Source of the DNA: Bacteroides oleiciplenus YIT 12058
Lineage (GTDB): Bacteria > Bacteroidota > Bacteroidia > Bacteroidales > Bacteroidaceae
Direction of reading: 5' to 3'
Length of the DNA: 64,000 bases
NCBI RefSeq assembly: GCF_000315485.1
Contig: NZ_JH992943.1
Span: 205,594-269,593, forward strand
Within the stretch, counting starts at the first letter, position 1, and every line of letters starts with the position of its first letter. Positions 8,958 to 18,768 of the stretch are shown here, one piece after another. The translations under genes and the position numbers were made by a program. Below the pieces are notes generated by a model, which worked only from the letters and a program-made list of their open reading frames with translations, was not told the DNA's origin and did not search any database.

Positions 8958-9965
8958 TCAATTACCTCCCGACACAATAATCAATACCAGACCGGAGATA
9001 AAAAGAATAAGCATCAGTGTAAGCAGCAGATTGGTGGACTTGGAAGCACCTTTAAATTCCTTCCAGATGAACAGTCCCCACAATGCGGCAACCATCGTTG
9101 CACCTTGTCCTAACGCGTAGGATATAGCCGCTCCGGCTTTTCCGGCAGCAATATAACTGCATGCAGTTCCCAACGCCCAGATAATACCACCCAGAATACC
9201 CACCATATGAGTATTGAAATTGCCTTTGAAATACTGGCTGTAAGACACCGGTTGTCCCACAAAAGGTTTCTTCATCACCAAGGTGTTGAACAGGAAGTTA
9301 CTGATAAAGATACCTATTGCAAACACAAACAAGGCAGAATACGGAGTCATCATGCCGGCAGTAGGTGATTCCAGGTTCTCCAAATCCATAGCAGCAGCTA
9401 CAAAGCGATAGAAAAACGCCATCAGGACACCGGCACAAACAGCAATCAGAATACCTTTCTTCCGGGTAGTCTGACCGGAAGCCTTGGATACTTTTCCGGA
9501 AGCTATTCCATTACAAATAATGGCCAGTACAATCAGGAAGACACCCAGGAAAAGAATAACAGGGTCGCCCTTCGGGACACTGAAGTAATTGACAAACACG
9601 CCTAACACCAATGCCAGTCCCACCCCTATCGGGAAAGCAACCGACATGCCGGCTAACGACATGGAAGCCGACAGCAATATATTAGAAGCATTGAAAATGA
9701 CACCACCCAGGAAAGCACTCCAGAAGTTTTCCGGACTAACTTGCAACAAGTCCTGTATAAATCCGCGACCTGCTTCTCCGGTACTACCCAAAGTCAATCC
9801 CCAAACCAGAGAGAAAAGCAGGATGCCAATCACATAATCCCAATAGAACAACTCATAGCGCCATGTTTTGGCAGCCAATTTTTGAGTATTCCCCCATGAT
9901 CCCCAGCACAACATCGTAACCCAGCACAATGCTACTGCCAATCCGTAACTTTCAACTATAAACAT
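8958..9965 (-). CDS. GRP/RhaT-like sugar transporter, probably ribose
   Basis: 335 aa, ten hydrophobic segments, no signal peptide. The start (ALCWVTMLCWGSWGNTQKL) and the Gly/Ala-rich helices are those of the DMT-superfamily sugar uptake group (RbsU/GRP/rhamnose transporter-like). Bacteroides ribose loci encode a transporter of this type beside ribokinase, and here it lies 35 bases after a ribokinase gene. I infer ribose import across the inner membrane; rhamnose or another monosaccharide is possible. It is the only non-MFS sugar carrier in the region. Confidence 0.8.
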   Translation of the reverse strand: MFIVESYGLAVALCWVTMLCWGSWGNTQKLAAKTWRYELFYWDYVIGILLFSLVWGLTLGSTGEAGRGFIQDLLQVSPENFWSAFLGGVIFNASNILLSASMSLAGMSVAFPIGVGLALVLGVFVNYFSVPKGDPVILFLGVFLIVLAIICNGIASGKVSKASGQTTRKKGILIAVCAGVLMAFFYRFVAAAMDLENLESPTAGMMTPYSALFVFAIGIFISNFLFNTLVMKKPFVGQPVSYSQYFKGNFNTHMVGILGGIIWALGTACSYIAAGKAGAAISYALGQGATMVAALWGLFIWKEFKGASKSTNLLLTLMLILFISGLVLIIVSGGN

Positions 9966-10000
9966 AATCGTTATTTTTAGAAGTTAATTCATTCTTTTGA

Positions 10001-10897
10001 TTACAATTCTTCGCGGCGAGGAATAGAAGACTGGGCTCCCATTCTGGTCACAGCTATGGACGATGCTTTGGAAGCCATCACAGCAGCCTGCTTCAACTCC
10101 ATACCCTCCGCCAATGCAACGCATAAAGCTCCGTTGAATGTATCTCCGGCTGCGGTGGTATCGACAGGTTCCACTTTGAAGGCATCCACACGATAGGAAG
10201 CACCGTTTTCTCTTATGAGACAGCCTTTCGAACCCAGAGTAACAATCACATTCTGCACTCCCATGGCATTGATTTCCTTCGCTACGTCTTCGGCATCAAC
10301 ATCGTTGGTAATCTTTATGCCTGTCAGCATTTCAGCTTCGATGCGGTTCGGAGTAATCATATAGAGATACCGGAGCAGCGCTTTCGGAAGATTACGGGCG
10401 GGAGCCGGGTTGAGAACAACCTTCACTCCTTTCTCAAAAGCTTTTCTGGCAGCATACTCCACCGTTTGAAGCGGAATCTCCAGTTGCATCAAGAGGATAT
10501 CTCCTTCGCACATTTCTTCCACTACCTTATCCACATCCTGTTCATCCAACAACATGTTGGCACCGGAAGCCACTACGATGCTATTTTCAGCATGATCGTC
10601 CACGCTAATCAAAGCCACTCCGGAGGCTGAATTCTCATCAAGGGCAATGTATCTTGTATCGATGCCTTCCTTCTTGAAATACTCAATCGACTGCTGTCCC
10701 AATATATCATTCCCCAATTTCGCCATAAATATCAGATTGCCACCCAGCCGTTCTACTGCAACTGCCTGGTTGGCTCCTTTCCCACCTTGGTTCATAAAGA
10801 ATTCGCCACCCAGAATCGTTTCACCGGGAGCAGGCAGATGAGAGGTTTTCACCACCATATCCATATTAGAACTGCCAATCACTATAATTTTCTTCAT
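10001..10897 (-). CDS. rbsK: Ribokinase (PfkB family)
   Basis: 298 aa from ATG 10895-10897. An upstream frame to 11002 is open only because of repeats in the intergenic sequence and overlaps the previous gene. PfkB signature 1 is present (GGKGANQAVAVERLGG, about 38-53), with NMDM near the N-terminus for substrate contact. Signature 2 is DTTAAGDTFNGA near the C-terminus, with Asp252 as catalytic base. It would phosphorylate ribose at O5 using ATP in the cytoplasm, feeding the pentose phosphate pathway. Pairing with a ribose-type transporter and two ADP-ribosylglycohydrolase-family proteins suggests that ribose is one product of the operon. Confidence 0.88.
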   Translation of the reverse strand: MKKIIVIGSSNMDMVVKTSHLPAPGETILGGEFFMNQGGKGANQAVAVERLGGNLIFMAKLGNDILGQQSIEYFKKEGIDTRYIALDENSASGVALISVDDHAENSIVVASGANMLLDEQDVDKVVEEMCEGDILLMQLEIPLQTVEYAARKAFEKGVKVVLNPAPARNLPKALLRYLYMITPNRIEAEMLTGIKITNDVDAEDVAKEINAMGVQNVIVTLGSKGCLIRENGASYRVDAFKVEPVDTTAAGDTFNGALCVALAEGMELKQAAVMASKASSIAVTRMGAQSSIPRREEL

Positions 10898-10961
10898 CGT
10901 ACTATTTTTTTTATGAATAAATTCATATGTTACTTCAAGTTTAATGTTGACCTTGGCAAGT

Positions 10962-12599
10962 CTAGTATTGACCTTTACAGGCGCAGTGCTGACCTTTGGC
11001 AAGATACTTCTTATAACCTTCGTAGGTATCCGTTCCCGGTTTAAAAGTAGCCCAACTGAAGTTTGTGATATGCTCGGTAAACATTCCCGCCACTCTCAAC
11101 TGCTCCTCCAACTCCACCCAAGGCTTAGTTGTCATAGGTATATCCGGGCACCAACAACTTTTGAACGACTCTATGTCTACTCCAAAAATTACTCCGTTGG
11201 CATCGCAGGCTTTCTTTATTTCAGCAAACCAGTTAGGCAGGTCTACATCAAAGTCTACCAGGCAGCGTCCGCCTATATCCTGAAGGTAGAGTACATCGAC
11301 ATCAGGTGTCTGGGCAAATATCTTACCGAACCACTCTCCACAGAGGTCAGCCGGCATCCCACGCCACAAAGCGGGAGCAATGCAAACTTCTTTGGGAGAT
11401 TTCGATTTTACATAAACAGCTACCGTCTGCAAATAGTTGGCAAGCATGGATAATGCAGGTTCCTGTTGCCATCCCACGGGATAGGAACCGTCATGAAATT
11501 CCTCCGTTATATACCAGCCTGCCAGACTGGGATGATTTCCCCAAAGGGCAAACAATTCATCAAAGACCTGCTTATTGCGCTCTACAAGGAATTCATATTG
11601 CTCGGGTGTCGTAGTGTCTTCTTTGCTATAGTCACCGGGATAAAGCCCCACAATCAGCTTCATGTCATTGCGTCCGGCAGCCTCGAACATGCGATTCATG
11701 ATATCATACTGTTTCGTGACCCACGGTAGTTTTGTAGGAGCATAGAAGGAGGATTTCTCTTCCGTGCGGTCATTGAACCCTTCGGCATACTGGATAATCC
11801 AGGTGTCGATGCCCACCTCACGGCTTGCCTTGAACTCTTTATCCCAATCAGTATCTTTATAGGCAGCATCCAACTGGATGAAAACACTGGAAAACTTCGG
11901 GGTTCCTTTGAACTCGGGAGTATAAGAAGTCAACTGTTCCAGATTATCGATGCAGAATGAGCCGGTACACGCTGCGCCATCATCATTTGTCACTTCAATA
12001 CGGTATCCTTCAAGGCGGTTCAGCACCAATTGATTATCGCCCATGTCACGTCCTTTGGCAAAGGTAAAAGCCTCGTAAGGCATCACAACACGCGTCCATT
12101 CTTCCTTGGTCAGCACATCCTTGTCCACATATTCAAAGAATTGCCAACGGTCTTTGTCATGAAGCGCATCCTGAGTAAACATATCCGTATCCTGGATTAC
12201 CATAAAACGGAACGTACCTTTGTTGTTTTTATTACCTTTCACCCAAATGGAAAGGGCCAACGGATGGAAGGACAAGTCACTGCGATAGTCTCCGCCGCTT
12301 TGCTGGATATATACGGATTCCGGTTCGGGGGAATTGCCGGAGAAAGAGTATTTAATTTCGAAGCTTCCAGTACCTTCTACACAGTCGTCACTGATAAAAC
12401 GGTCTATCGAAGTTTGAGGCGATGCAGGAAGTCCTTTCATGTCGTACACCACACAGCTCATTTCATCATAAGCGTTCAAGGTCTTCACTGCATGCGTTTT
12501 TGCCAGTATCTCCTCTGTTGTGGAAGCCTGCTTATTGACACAAGCCGTCATCATCAGCAGCAGAGAAGAAAAACTGATCAGGGATATTATCTTTTTCAT
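10962..12599 (-). CDS. DUF4434-type lipoprotein with N-terminal beta domain (DUF5109-like)
   Basis: 545 aa. The lipobox LMMTAC puts Cys20 as the lipid anchor. Residues about 30-230 form a beta-sandwich that looks like a carbohydrate-binding domain (GDYRSDLSFHPLALSIWVKG). The barrel follows (about 235-535) with Glu367 (GWYITEE) and Glu477 (VDIESF), plus LYLQD. It resembles the lipoprotein at 18769-20442, about 60% identical across both domains. The C-terminus ends AKGQHCACKGQY, a Cys/Gly-rich tail absent from that paralog and made from a short DNA repeat (AAGGTCA three times, continuing past the stop codon). Likely in the outer membrane, facing either side. Confidence 0.85.
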   Translation of the reverse strand: MKKIISLISFSSLLLMMTACVNKQASTTEEILAKTHAVKTLNAYDEMSCVVYDMKGLPASPQTSIDRFISDDCVEGTGSFEIKYSFSGNSPEPESVYIQQSGGDYRSDLSFHPLALSIWVKGNKNNKGTFRFMVIQDTDMFTQDALHDKDRWQFFEYVDKDVLTKEEWTRVVMPYEAFTFAKGRDMGDNQLVLNRLEGYRIEVTNDDGAACTGSFCIDNLEQLTSYTPEFKGTPKFSSVFIQLDAAYKDTDWDKEFKASREVGIDTWIIQYAEGFNDRTEEKSSFYAPTKLPWVTKQYDIMNRMFEAAGRNDMKLIVGLYPGDYSKEDTTTPEQYEFLVERNKQVFDELFALWGNHPSLAGWYITEEFHDGSYPVGWQQEPALSMLANYLQTVAVYVKSKSPKEVCIAPALWRGMPADLCGEWFGKIFAQTPDVDVLYLQDIGGRCLVDFDVDLPNWFAEIKKACDANGVIFGVDIESFKSCWCPDIPMTTKPWVELEEQLRVAGMFTEHITNFSWATFKPGTDTYEGYKKYLAKGQHCACKGQY

Positions 12600-12604
12600 G
12601 GTTG

Positions 12605-14128
12605 CTATTTCGTTGTATAGATTATAATTTCAGTTATCCATATCTTGCCGTTAGGTACAGGATTCTTCCATTTAAAGGTCACGGTGTGTTGCCCTGCCGG
12701 ACGGTCGTAACAAAAAAACAGTTCACACTTCCGGTGATTGAGTTCCTGAGGCAAAGCGGTGGTTTCATAGAACTTTCCATCTATATATACTTCCATTTCT
12801 GCTGTATAATCAGCAGGCAGTCCTCCTGCCACATATCCTTTCACCACCAGTCCCGTGCCCTCGAAAGAAAACGGATTCACATCATCTATCGATTTCTCAA
12901 TGGTAAGTTTATCGCTGACTTTCAGGTTCTCAAAAGCAACTTCCAGCGCTACGGGGCGGATGTTCTCCCGCCGGATGATAAAGTCGTTTCCGGCTTTCAC
13001 ATTCCCGTGCTTCCGAAGCATGTCACAAGCATGCCTGTAAGTCATATCATAGGCTTTATTCAGGCTTATATCGGTATTGGAGAAAGGAATATCTTCCACT
13101 TCATGCAGAGCTTCTTTCCAGTATTCGGGAATATTGCTGTATCCTATCATCGTTCCCAGTATTCCTGCTGCCGATGCCGGGTTACAGTCAGAGTCCTGTC
13201 CGGCACGGGTGGAGATGTCGATGGTCTTTGTAAAATCGCCCTGCCCGTAAAGCAATCCCAGAAGTATGTAGGCCCCGTTAATTTTCGTACCTATATTGAA
13301 GGAGTTGTGGATGCCTTCGGGGCAACTGATTTCTTCACTCCATTTGTTCTGCAACTCAAACCAGGTACGTTTCCAGTCATTCGGGTACTTTCTGTGCCAA
13401 CGAATGACGTCGGACATGCACTTATGGAAATCGCTTTCTTCCGGTATGACTTTGAGGGCTTCTTTCACGATATACTCCACATCGTTGCTGACATAGGCCA
13501 GAGAATACATGGCGGCAACGTATACGCCGCCATACCAGCCTTCGCCATAGGACATTATGTGCCCCACCCTGTCGCAGATTTCAGCAGCCTGGTTAGGCAT
13601 CCCCGGTGACATGATTCCGGCAAAGTCAGCCTCTATCTGGAAGTCGATGCAATGTGCATGGGGATTGTTCTTCCAATAACCGCTCTGAGGGGCTTTCATG
13701 CCCTGCAACAGGTTGTAGCGTGCCACTTGATTGGCGTGCCACAAAGGGTATTCCGCCCGTCTGAAAGCAGCGGCAAACGAGTCTACTGGAGCATCCAGTC
13801 CGCATCTTTCGAAGACTTCGACAAACGTCAGGTCTACATACACATCATCATACAGTCCGGGAAATGTGTCATACCATTTCTTGACCATGTGTTTATCCCA
13901 GGGAATAGGAATATAATCCTGAATAATAGTCCCCAGGAATTTGAATTCGGTAGGGCCTCCATAGCTACACCCCAGAGTTTGCCCTGCCCAGGCACCTTTC
14001 ACTTTATCACGTAAGGTTGGTTCCGACAGAACTACTTCTTTCTTTCCTTTATGGACAGCGGCAGTCATATGGGGCATAAAAAAGAAAGCCAGCAGAATCC
14101 ATATTATATTTCTTTTCGGCATACTCAT
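12605..14128 (-). CDS. Secreted ADP-ribosylglycohydrolase-family protein
   Basis: 507 aa with a hydrophobic N-terminal export signal (IIWILLAFFFMPHMTAAV). The catalytic part (about 38-380) has the family's metal-binding pattern: DD-V-Y-V-D at Asp94, 95 and 99, and Asp312/Asp314 in AGQDSDCNPAS, close to the GxDTDT motif of ADP-ribosylhydrolases. A C-terminal beta-sandwich of about 120 residues follows. The family hydrolyses N- or O-glycosidic bonds of ribosyl groups. Extracytoplasmic export means the substrate is a polymer or nutrient rather than an ADP-ribosylated cell protein. The paralog is at 27942-29462. The gene overlaps no neighbour and lies 8 bases after the esterase. Confidence 0.82.
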   Translation of the reverse strand: MSMPKRNIIWILLAFFFMPHMTAAVHKGKKEVVLSEPTLRDKVKGAWAGQTLGCSYGGPTEFKFLGTIIQDYIPIPWDKHMVKKWYDTFPGLYDDVYVDLTFVEVFERCGLDAPVDSFAAAFRRAEYPLWHANQVARYNLLQGMKAPQSGYWKNNPHAHCIDFQIEADFAGIMSPGMPNQAAEICDRVGHIMSYGEGWYGGVYVAAMYSLAYVSNDVEYIVKEALKVIPEESDFHKCMSDVIRWHRKYPNDWKRTWFELQNKWSEEISCPEGIHNSFNIGTKINGAYILLGLLYGQGDFTKTIDISTRAGQDSDCNPASAAGILGTMIGYSNIPEYWKEALHEVEDIPFSNTDISLNKAYDMTYRHACDMLRKHGNVKAGNDFIIRRENIRPVALEVAFENLKVSDKLTIEKSIDDVNPFSFEGTGLVVKGYVAGGLPADYTAEMEVYIDGKFYETTALPQELNHRKCELFFCYDRPAGQHTVTFKWKNPVPNGKIWITEIIIYTTK

Positions 14129-14136
14129 TCGTTATT

Positions 14137-15243
14137 TTATTCAATCACTTTATTAGTCAGTTCCCAACCTGTGATAGTCGAGATATAAGGAATCATCCAC
14201 ATTGCCATTTTCTGATGTCCACGGTATCCAGGATGCCAGGCAGCTCCCATATCAGTGGTACGGTTATAGAGGTCTTTATCCAGTTTCAGCAGAAAGACTT
14301 TCGGGTCATTCAACTCTGATACTATAGTTTCATAGTAACTGTACACTGGTGCCTGCATAGCTACAGGATAAATACACAATACAGGAATATTGCCATAATA
14401 CTCACGTAACTGAGCAATAATCTGTTTATACGCTTTTACGAACTCACTTTTATAAGGATGAGGTTCTGTTGAGAAATCATTCGATCCTAAATTAATTACT
14501 ACAAGGTCGGGACGATAGCCGGTAAAATCCCATTTATGGGTAAGGTCTTCATCAAACGTATTCAGCATCCGGTCTTTCATCGTTACTTTGGACACGCGCA
14601 CCGAATCGCCGTAATTGCGGACTGCTCCCCTACCGGAATGTGCTATCAGCGTGTAGTCTGCATCATAATAGCGGGCTACCATGGTAGCAAAGGCCATGTT
14701 GCAATTTTCCGTTTCTACCAGGAAAGGATCATTACGGTCTTTTCCTTCCGTACCGTATCCGCAGGTCAGCGAGTTACCGATAAACTCGATATGGCGGGTA
14801 CGCACCACAGGCTCTTCCATCAAACGCCCCGAAACGGAAAGGACGAACTGATGAATAGTAGTTTTTCCGAATTCACCTTCGGAACGCTTCTGTATCTTCA
14901 AGTTATGAAGGCGCTTATCTATCCCTGATACCACATTGATTAGCGTATCTGTTCCGCACACTTTTACAACCCGGTGCAGCTTATTGTCGACAAATACGTT
15001 GTAATAACTCGTTCCGGTTTCGGAAACTCTTACTGATACGTTACCACCCGTAAAACGGGTTTCAAAGTATGTCCCCACCCAGTCGAAAGCCACCGAACCA
15101 TCCGGAGAAACCAACGTTCTGCCAATATATCTCACCGCCGGATCATTCCCATTGAAAACTTTGCCGGTATTTTTAGCTTTTACTTCTGAAAAGCAACAGA
15201 TCCCTATCAGGATAAACAGGTATAGATAATAGCACTTCATCAC
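14137..15243 (-). CDS. CE2-type SGNH acetyl esterase
   Basis: 368 aa with a signal peptide (YLYLFILIGICCFSEVKA). A beta jelly-roll of about 120 residues comes first, then an SGNH domain: block I FIGNSLTCGYG with Ser158, block II HSGRGAV, block III NLGSNDFS (Asn255), and His337 in AWHPGYRGHQ. Jelly-roll plus SGNH is the layout of carbohydrate esterase family 2, which removes O-acetyl groups, often from the 6-position of glycans. In this operon it would clear acetyl groups before the barrel enzymes act. The sugar acted on is unknown. Confidence 0.83.
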   Translation of the reverse strand: MMKCYYLYLFILIGICCFSEVKAKNTGKVFNGNDPAVRYIGRTLVSPDGSVAFDWVGTYFETRFTGGNVSVRVSETGTSYYNVFVDNKLHRVVKVCGTDTLINVVSGIDKRLHNLKIQKRSEGEFGKTTIHQFVLSVSGRLMEEPVVRTRHIEFIGNSLTCGYGTEGKDRNDPFLVETENCNMAFATMVARYYDADYTLIAHSGRGAVRNYGDSVRVSKVTMKDRMLNTFDEDLTHKWDFTGYRPDLVVINLGSNDFSTEPHPYKSEFVKAYKQIIAQLREYYGNIPVLCIYPVAMQAPVYSYYETIVSELNDPKVFLLKLDKDLYNRTTDMGAAWHPGYRGHQKMAMWMIPYISTITGWELTNKVIE

Positions 15244-15250
15244 TTTTTAT

Positions 15251-16645
15251 TTATTTACGTTTCTTATTTTTAGACTTTAGTTCTTTCAAGTATTTCATGT
15301 AACCATTGAATAAGTCGATTGTACGGGCTTCACCGATACGGATGGACATCTTCGGATCATTGAAAACGCCGGGGAACTGGTAACAAAGGATTTTTTCGAA
15401 GTTATCCAGCAAATTCAGGTCGCGGATGATTTCTTCCACCGGACGGGGATACAGGGAGTTATCCGGATTGAACAAGAAAGTTTCCAGATCAAACCATAAA
15501 TGGGACTTTGTCTCATCGCAAACCTTTTGCAGCATGAGGGCAGCTTCCTTACCAGTCAGGTCCCCCTCAGGCATACGGGCAAAGCCAAACGGACATAGAA
15601 TATCCAGATGTTCCATCAATGACGGATAGGTATCCATTCCATTAGGTACTTCAAAGCTATTGGTGGCCAGCATCACAGGTTTACTTGGTGCGAAACTGTT
15701 GCAATAGGCCTTGAATTCCTTGAAGAAGTTCACGATATCGTCTTTCCTTTTCTTCCGCATTTCGGGACGTTGTTCCCAGTTATCCAGACCGCCTCCGCTT
15801 TCTTCGGACACATAGAACGAATAAAAGGATTCGTGATGCCCATACATATCCCACAATTCTTTGGCTACCCGCTTGTGCCATTCCAAAGATTCGGGCGTAA
15901 AGTCGAACCAGGCAAACATACCTACTCCCACCAACACATTCATGCCCAACTTGTCTGCTTCCGACAAGATAGCTTCAATAGGGTCTTCGGCCGTGATGTC
16001 CATGCGTCCGGGATACAATTTGGAGGGATAGAATGCTTTACCAGCATAATTATCAACAGTAGTCGTATGTTTACCTACATACTCCTCATTACGGAACACT
16101 TCCTGAATGACTACCAAATTCATTTCCAACTTATTCATAGAGCGTATCAGTTCTTTCCACTGTTCATCGGTCACCTTCTTGATGTCCTGGTTCCAATGTT
16201 TTCCTTCTATTTCACTCCAATGATAGATACCTGTCCAAGCACCGGAAATTTGCCGGATGGAACGGATATCCGATTCTATGACTTCAATATCTTTGGTTTT
16301 CCGGTAAGTTTTGTCAGCACCAGCTACTTTAAAGATAACTTTATGCTTCCCTACCCGTTCCTTGGTAGGTATCACCACCTTTACCGTTTCGGCTTTTCCT
16401 GCGGGGATGGTCACAGTGGTTTCATGCAGCAATGCATCCTTTTTCTCTTTGTCCCAGTATAAAGAAACCTGATAGGTTTGCTGCGAAGCGCTTTCATTGA
16501 CAATACCTCCACGAATATCCAAATCTACTTTATTGGTTATTTTTCCCGGAGGAATCAAAGTCAAACTTACCTTGTTTTCCGCTTGCAGACCAACAAGGGT
16601 GAATAAAGAAAAGAGTAGTAAAAAAATACGTTTCATAATCATCAT
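15251..16645 (-). CDS. Secreted DUF4434-type TIM-barrel protein with N-terminal Ig-like domain
   Basis: 464 aa (an alternative start three codons later, MKRIFLLL, gives an equally good signal peptide). Residues about 25-125 form an Ig-like (CARDB-like) domain, then a DUF4434-type barrel with Glu282 (FYVSEES) and Glu388 (FDLETFLF). It is the most divergent of the seven: the WY before the first Glu is FY, and the QD motif is replaced by CPFGFAR. It lies between the metallophosphatase and the esterase in operon A, all with gaps under 10 bases. Confidence 0.83.
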   Translation of the reverse strand: MMIMKRIFLLLFSLFTLVGLQAENKVSLTLIPPGKITNKVDLDIRGGIVNESASQQTYQVSLYWDKEKKDALLHETTVTIPAGKAETVKVVIPTKERVGKHKVIFKVAGADKTYRKTKDIEVIESDIRSIRQISGAWTGIYHWSEIEGKHWNQDIKKVTDEQWKELIRSMNKLEMNLVVIQEVFRNEEYVGKHTTTVDNYAGKAFYPSKLYPGRMDITAEDPIEAILSEADKLGMNVLVGVGMFAWFDFTPESLEWHKRVAKELWDMYGHHESFYSFYVSEESGGGLDNWEQRPEMRKKRKDDIVNFFKEFKAYCNSFAPSKPVMLATNSFEVPNGMDTYPSLMEHLDILCPFGFARMPEGDLTGKEAALMLQKVCDETKSHLWFDLETFLFNPDNSLYPRPVEEIIRDLNLLDNFEKILCYQFPGVFNDPKMSIRIGEARTIDLFNGYMKYLKELKSKNKKRK

Positions 16646-16651
16646 TTTAAA

Positions 16652-17635
16652 TTAGTAAAAACTACCCGGATAAGAAATCCGCGATTCTATCTCTCCATCG
16701 GCCAGACGAATATAAGAATCGAACTTACGCTCACCTTCTTGCAAAATAATCACACGGGCGCCGTTAGCCAGATTATTATATACAGTGTTTCCGCCAGTAT
16801 AACGTCCATAGGCAAGCAATACTTCCTTATAGGCAACTGCATAATCATTATTATGGTCATGTCCTACGAATGTACCCATGACATCGCCACATTCCTTGAT
16901 AGCAGTGAATAAACCGGAATTAGTGGTAGGACAAGCCACGCCTTCGCCCTTCACCCCGAACAGTCTGTTCTTGTCTTCCATCACGGCATCTTTATATTCA
17001 GGTATCGGAATATGGAAAAAAGCCAATGCCGGAAGAGGAACGCCCTCATTCAGCTCCGTGAACTCCATGCTCTTATTTCTGTACCAGATTATCTGGTCAA
17101 GTTTTATCCAATCATATCCGGGTACTGACTTTATCTTTGTATATGAGTGGGAATCAATGCAATATAACAAAGCGGCATTCTTCTTATCTTTTGATGATTT
17201 CACCGTCAATACATAATCGGGAGCCACATCCCCTGCACGGGCAGGCATCAAACAACCTTTCTTTTTGGCAATATAATCATAAAGTTCGGGACGTGCATAG
17301 TCATACTCATCATCATGATTGCCAAATACAACCCCAAAGGGAATATTACGTTTAATGCAAGGCTCCAAAACAATATCCAGCCCTTTGAAAGTCTCATTGG
17401 AAACCACCACATCACCCGTGAAAATAACGAAATCAGGATGTTCCGCATCCAACACTTCGTTTATCCGCTCCAAGGAAATTTGAGAATTGGCCTGGTCATC
17501 ATATTTATAATGCACATCAGTGAACTGAACGATTTTGAATTTACCGTCACGGCTGAACTTCAACACATCTTTCTGGGCAGAACCCGTAAGAGCACTGAAT
17601 AATACAGCTAAACATAAAACAAGTTTCTTATACAT
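16652..17635 (-). CDS. Secreted calcineurin-like phosphatase
   Basis: 327 aa with a signal peptide ending TGSAQ. All metal-binding blocks are canonical: D40-x-H42 (FTDVH), GD at 74-75 (FTGDVV), GNHDDE (Asn106, His107), FFHIP, and GHDHNND. It resembles the purple-acid-phosphatase-like/Dcr2 group of metallophosphoesterases. It should release phosphate from an organic phosphate in the periplasm. It follows the GDPD gene by 7 bases, so the two may act in series: diesterase, then monoesterase. Confidence 0.85.
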   Translation of the reverse strand: MYKKLVLCLAVLFSALTGSAQKDVLKFSRDGKFKIVQFTDVHYKYDDQANSQISLERINEVLDAEHPDFVIFTGDVVVSNETFKGLDIVLEPCIKRNIPFGVVFGNHDDEYDYARPELYDYIAKKKGCLMPARAGDVAPDYVLTVKSSKDKKNAALLYCIDSHSYTKIKSVPGYDWIKLDQIIWYRNKSMEFTELNEGVPLPALAFFHIPIPEYKDAVMEDKNRLFGVKGEGVACPTTNSGLFTAIKECGDVMGTFVGHDHNNDYAVAYKEVLLAYGRYTGGNTVYNNLANGARVIILQEGERKFDSYIRLADGEIESRISYPGSFY

Positions 17636-17642
17636 CGTCTTT

Positions 17643-18680
17643 CTATTTTAAACTATCAATAATCTTCAATAATAATTCCGGCTCATCAGTGGTAATGTAA
17701 TCAACACCCAACAAGTAATACTGCTGTAGTTCTTCTGCATTATTCACTGTCCAAACATTAGTTAGCAAACCCGCCTCTTGGGCTTTTCGGGTCAAATCCT
17801 TGTCCTTCCGATATGCATAATAAGAATAATCAATTCCTGAGATGTGGTCGTCAACCAGTTCTTTCAGATCCTTCTTTCCTTCCATCAGATAGAGGGTTTT
17901 CGCTGTCGGGTCCAGTTGCCGGATACGTTTCAAGACTTCATAATTGAAGCTGATATATTCCACATATCCCTGCATCTTCATGCGATGTACAATGCTGACT
18001 ACCGAATCGGTCAACTGCAATGTGCGGGCCAATCCTTTTTGGGAGTCTTTTATTTCGATGACAGGATGAGTGGTGTTCTGTGCCCTGGCAGCCAGCAGGA
18101 GTTCTTGCAGGGAAGGAACCGGGTCTTTCTCATGAATGGTTTTCTGAAACAGTTGCAGCAAACTCGTATTTTCTACTTCTATTCCATATACATGAGGATC
18201 GTGAGAGAGTACCACTTTGTTATCAGCCGTCAGCCAGACGTCCAGCTCCGAACCTTGGCATCCCAGTTCTACTGCGTTCTGAAAAGAACGGATGGAGTTT
18301 TGCATCACTCCTTTTTGTTTCCAGACACCACGGTGGGCTACTACTTTATTTTTGCTGAAACCATCTTTCAATAATTCAAAGTCATATTCCTGCCCATCAA
18401 TCAAAAGAGTAATGCCATATCTATAGGCAGCCTGCCCCTTCGATAAAGTCTTATTCTTTTTCAAACTGATTGTCTTCTCTTTCGGGTCAATTCTGAAAAG
18501 AGAAGATGTATCAGAGAGTAAACGAATATCCGATGGTGACGGATAGATATGACCAATCATAATCCCCGGCTTGTCAACAGGAATCAGATAATTATCCAGC
18601 ACATACTTCGAAATATCACCGGCTCTCAAAACCAAAGAACTCAGGAGCATTCCTGCTGTCAAAATTACATTTCTCATCAT
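17643..18680 (-). CDS. Secreted glycerophosphodiester phosphodiesterase
   Basis: 345 aa with an N-terminal signal (ILTAGMLLSSLVLRA). A cadherin-like beta domain comes first (about 25-108), then a GDPD TIM barrel: His116-Arg117 (VAHRG), Glu145 and Asp147 (SELDVWL), His160 (SHDPH), and EIKDSQ. GDPD enzymes split glycerophosphodiesters into an alcohol and glycerol 3-phosphate. Here the substrate may be a glycan carrying glycerol phosphate or another phosphodiester. It follows a lipoprotein DUF4434 gene after 88 bases. The assignment is sure; the substrate is inferred. Confidence 0.86.
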   Translation of the reverse strand: MMRNVILTAGMLLSSLVLRAGDISKYVLDNYLIPVDKPGIMIGHIYPSPSDIRLLSDTSSLFRIDPKEKTISLKKNKTLSKGQAAYRYGITLLIDGQEYDFELLKDGFSKNKVVAHRGVWKQKGVMQNSIRSFQNAVELGCQGSELDVWLTADNKVVLSHDPHVYGIEVENTSLLQLFQKTIHEKDPVPSLQELLLAARAQNTTHPVIEIKDSQKGLARTLQLTDSVVSIVHRMKMQGYVEYISFNYEVLKRIRQLDPTAKTLYLMEGKKDLKELVDDHISGIDYSYYAYRKDKDLTRKAQEAGLLTNVWTVNNAEELQQYYLLGVDYITTDEPELLLKIIDSLK

Positions 18681-18768
18681 ATTTTATTAATCATAAATAT
18701 ACACATCTATAAAATATACATTTATATCTGTTTACCACTACACCTTTCGAACAGGGAGTCTTCATTGT

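Noticed and set aside
10898..11002. N-terminal extension of the ribokinase frame
   Set aside because: Overlaps the end of the preceding gene, built from a short repeat, and precedes the standard family start MKKIIVIGSSNMD.
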